NCBI GenBank assembly: GCA_903864375.1
Contig: CAIPFS010000292.1
Span: 1-6,715 of the forward strand
Origin: an uncultured Verrucomicrobiota bacterium
GTDB lineage: Bacteria > Verrucomicrobiota > Verrucomicrobiia > Limisphaerales > UBA9464
DNA: 6,715 nucleotides
Reading direction: 5' to 3'
Part shown: positions 6,504 to 6,715 of the stretch, one piece after another
Numbering within the stretch: position 1 is the stretch's first letter
Layout: every line of letters starts with the position of its first letter
Notes under the pieces: model-generated
Told to the model about the DNA's origin: nothing
What the model saw: only the letters and a program-made list of their open reading frames with translations
Database searches by the model: none
Made by a program: the position numbers and the translations under genes

Positions 6504-6535
6504 CCTGGTTGCACGCTTATTGCAGCTCAATTGCA
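6498..6535. repeat. Four TTGCA motifs in exact 11-bp phase, candidate operator
   Basis: TTGCA occurs at 6498, 6509, 6520 and 6531, with spacings of exactly 11, 11 and 11 bp. The intervening hexamers (ACCTGG, CGCTTA, GCTCAA) do not resemble each other, so this is a phased short motif rather than a duplicated sequence. No fifth copy continues the phase at 6487 or 6542. On the minus strand the motif reads TGCAA and sits 29-67 bp upstream of the DUF4230 start. OmpR/PhoB-family response regulators bind tandem direct repeats with 11-bp period overlapping or just upstream of the -35 region, which is the geometry seen here. Confidence 0.55.
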
Positions 6536-6550
6536 AACGCACGATGGTGA

Positions 6551-6592
6551 AAAGAAAAAATGCGGTCGGACCGTGAGGTACCGACCGCATTT
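6551..6592 (-). terminator. Intrinsic terminator of a minus-strand transcript from beyond the window
   Basis: A perfect 12-bp stem, AAATGCGGTCGG (6558-6569) with CCGACCGCATTT (6581-6592), encloses an 11-nt loop. Read on the minus strand, the stem is followed by a T-rich tract (TTTTTTCTTTT ending at about 6550), a textbook Rho-independent terminator. On the plus strand it is followed by AAATGATA, so it would not work that way. It separates the upstream minus-strand transcript from the DUF4230 promoter region. Confidence 0.8.
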
Positions 6593-6712
6593 AAATGATA
6601 AACCCGGGCAGCAGTCAGGGGATGACTACGTGCCCGGGGGAATTTTCAGAATCAGTTCTGTAGGACTATGTGGAGTTTCCCGGCCGATGAACTAAGCCGA
6701 CCGGAAATTTTG
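6593..6712 (-). other. Structured minus-strand RNA segment: 3' UTR or small RNA, incomplete
   Basis: Three stem-loops precede the terminator on the minus strand. The outermost pairs TTTCC/GGAAA (6707-6703 with 6680-6676) and, past one bulge, a further 6 bp. The next is a 5-bp stem CAGAA/TTCTG at 6647-6660. The third is a long stem at 6603-6638, with CCCGGGCA/TGCCCGGG then 7 more pairs across a one-base bulge and a 5-nt loop. No convincing reading frame is seen here. I do not recognise tmRNA, 6S, SRP RNA or RNase P signatures. The segment may be a long structured 3' UTR or the 3' half of a small RNA whose 5' end lies past 6715. Confidence 0.4.
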
Positions 6713-6715
6713 TTG

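Noticed and set aside
6603..6638. Large hairpin as a plus-strand terminator
   Set aside because: Only AATTTT follows at a distance, there is no plus-strand gene upstream, and the stem pairs better in minus-strand RNA.
6498..6695. 65-residue plus-strand frame at the right end
   Set aside because: It would run through the TTGCA array, the terminator stem and the large hairpin, with no ribosome site or recognisable sequence.
6652..6715. Possible C-terminal tail of a minus-strand gene (frame ending at TGA 6654-6652)
   Set aside because: About 20 codons are visible, crossing the outer stem-loop, with no recognisable sequence. It could be real but cannot be supported without sequence beyond 6715.

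Overview
This GC-rich bacterial chromosomal window holds eight protein-coding genes, one of them cut by the left edge. The best guess for the source is a member of the Verrucomicrobiota. The reasons are indirect: the lepA-lepB pair in which LepB opens with a cytoplasmic helix before any membrane segment, the helix-plus-linker form of the family 4 uracil-DNA glycosylase, an intergenic palindrome of a kind I recall from that phylum, and the near absence of Shine-Dalgarno sites. No rRNA, tRNA, CRISPR array, insertion sequence or phage gene is visible, and there is no gene-free stretch longer than about 250 bases.

Layout. On the minus strand at the left are the start of a probable signal peptidase I gene (lepB, 1-143) and the complete elongation factor 4 gene lepA (179-1969), which form an operon in the order lepA-lepB. 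Upstream, also on the minus strand, are a small Gly-rich secreted protein of unknown function (2057-2527) and a family 4 uracil-DNA glycosylase (2596-3573). The glycosylase is divergent from a plus-strand pair, lspA (3762-4310) and miaA (4307-5248), whose ends overlap as GTGA. Between the two divergent units lies a cluster of hairpins around a perfect 10-bp-arm palindrome. miaA converges on and overlaps by 33 bp an Lrp/AsnC-family regulator on the minus strand (5216-5707). Farther right, also minus strand, is a membrane-anchored DUF4230 protein (5854-6468).

Right end. The DUF4230 gene is preceded by four TTGCA motifs spaced exactly 11 bp apart (6498-6535), which looks like an operator for a tandem-binding, OmpR/PhoB-type regulator. 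Beyond it, 6551-6712 holds a minus-strand intrinsic terminator and further stem-loops. Their covalent pairing logic (G-U wobbles valid only in minus-strand RNA) says they are the 3' part of a minus-strand transcript entering from outside the window.

Function. Most genes are housekeeping: translation quality (LepA), tRNA A37 prenylation (MiaA), lipoprotein and secretory signal-peptide removal (LspA, LepB) and base-excision repair. The unexplained material is the Gly-rich secreted protein, the DUF4230 protein with its phased operator, and the structured RNA segment at the right edge. I found no convincing new defence or mobile system.
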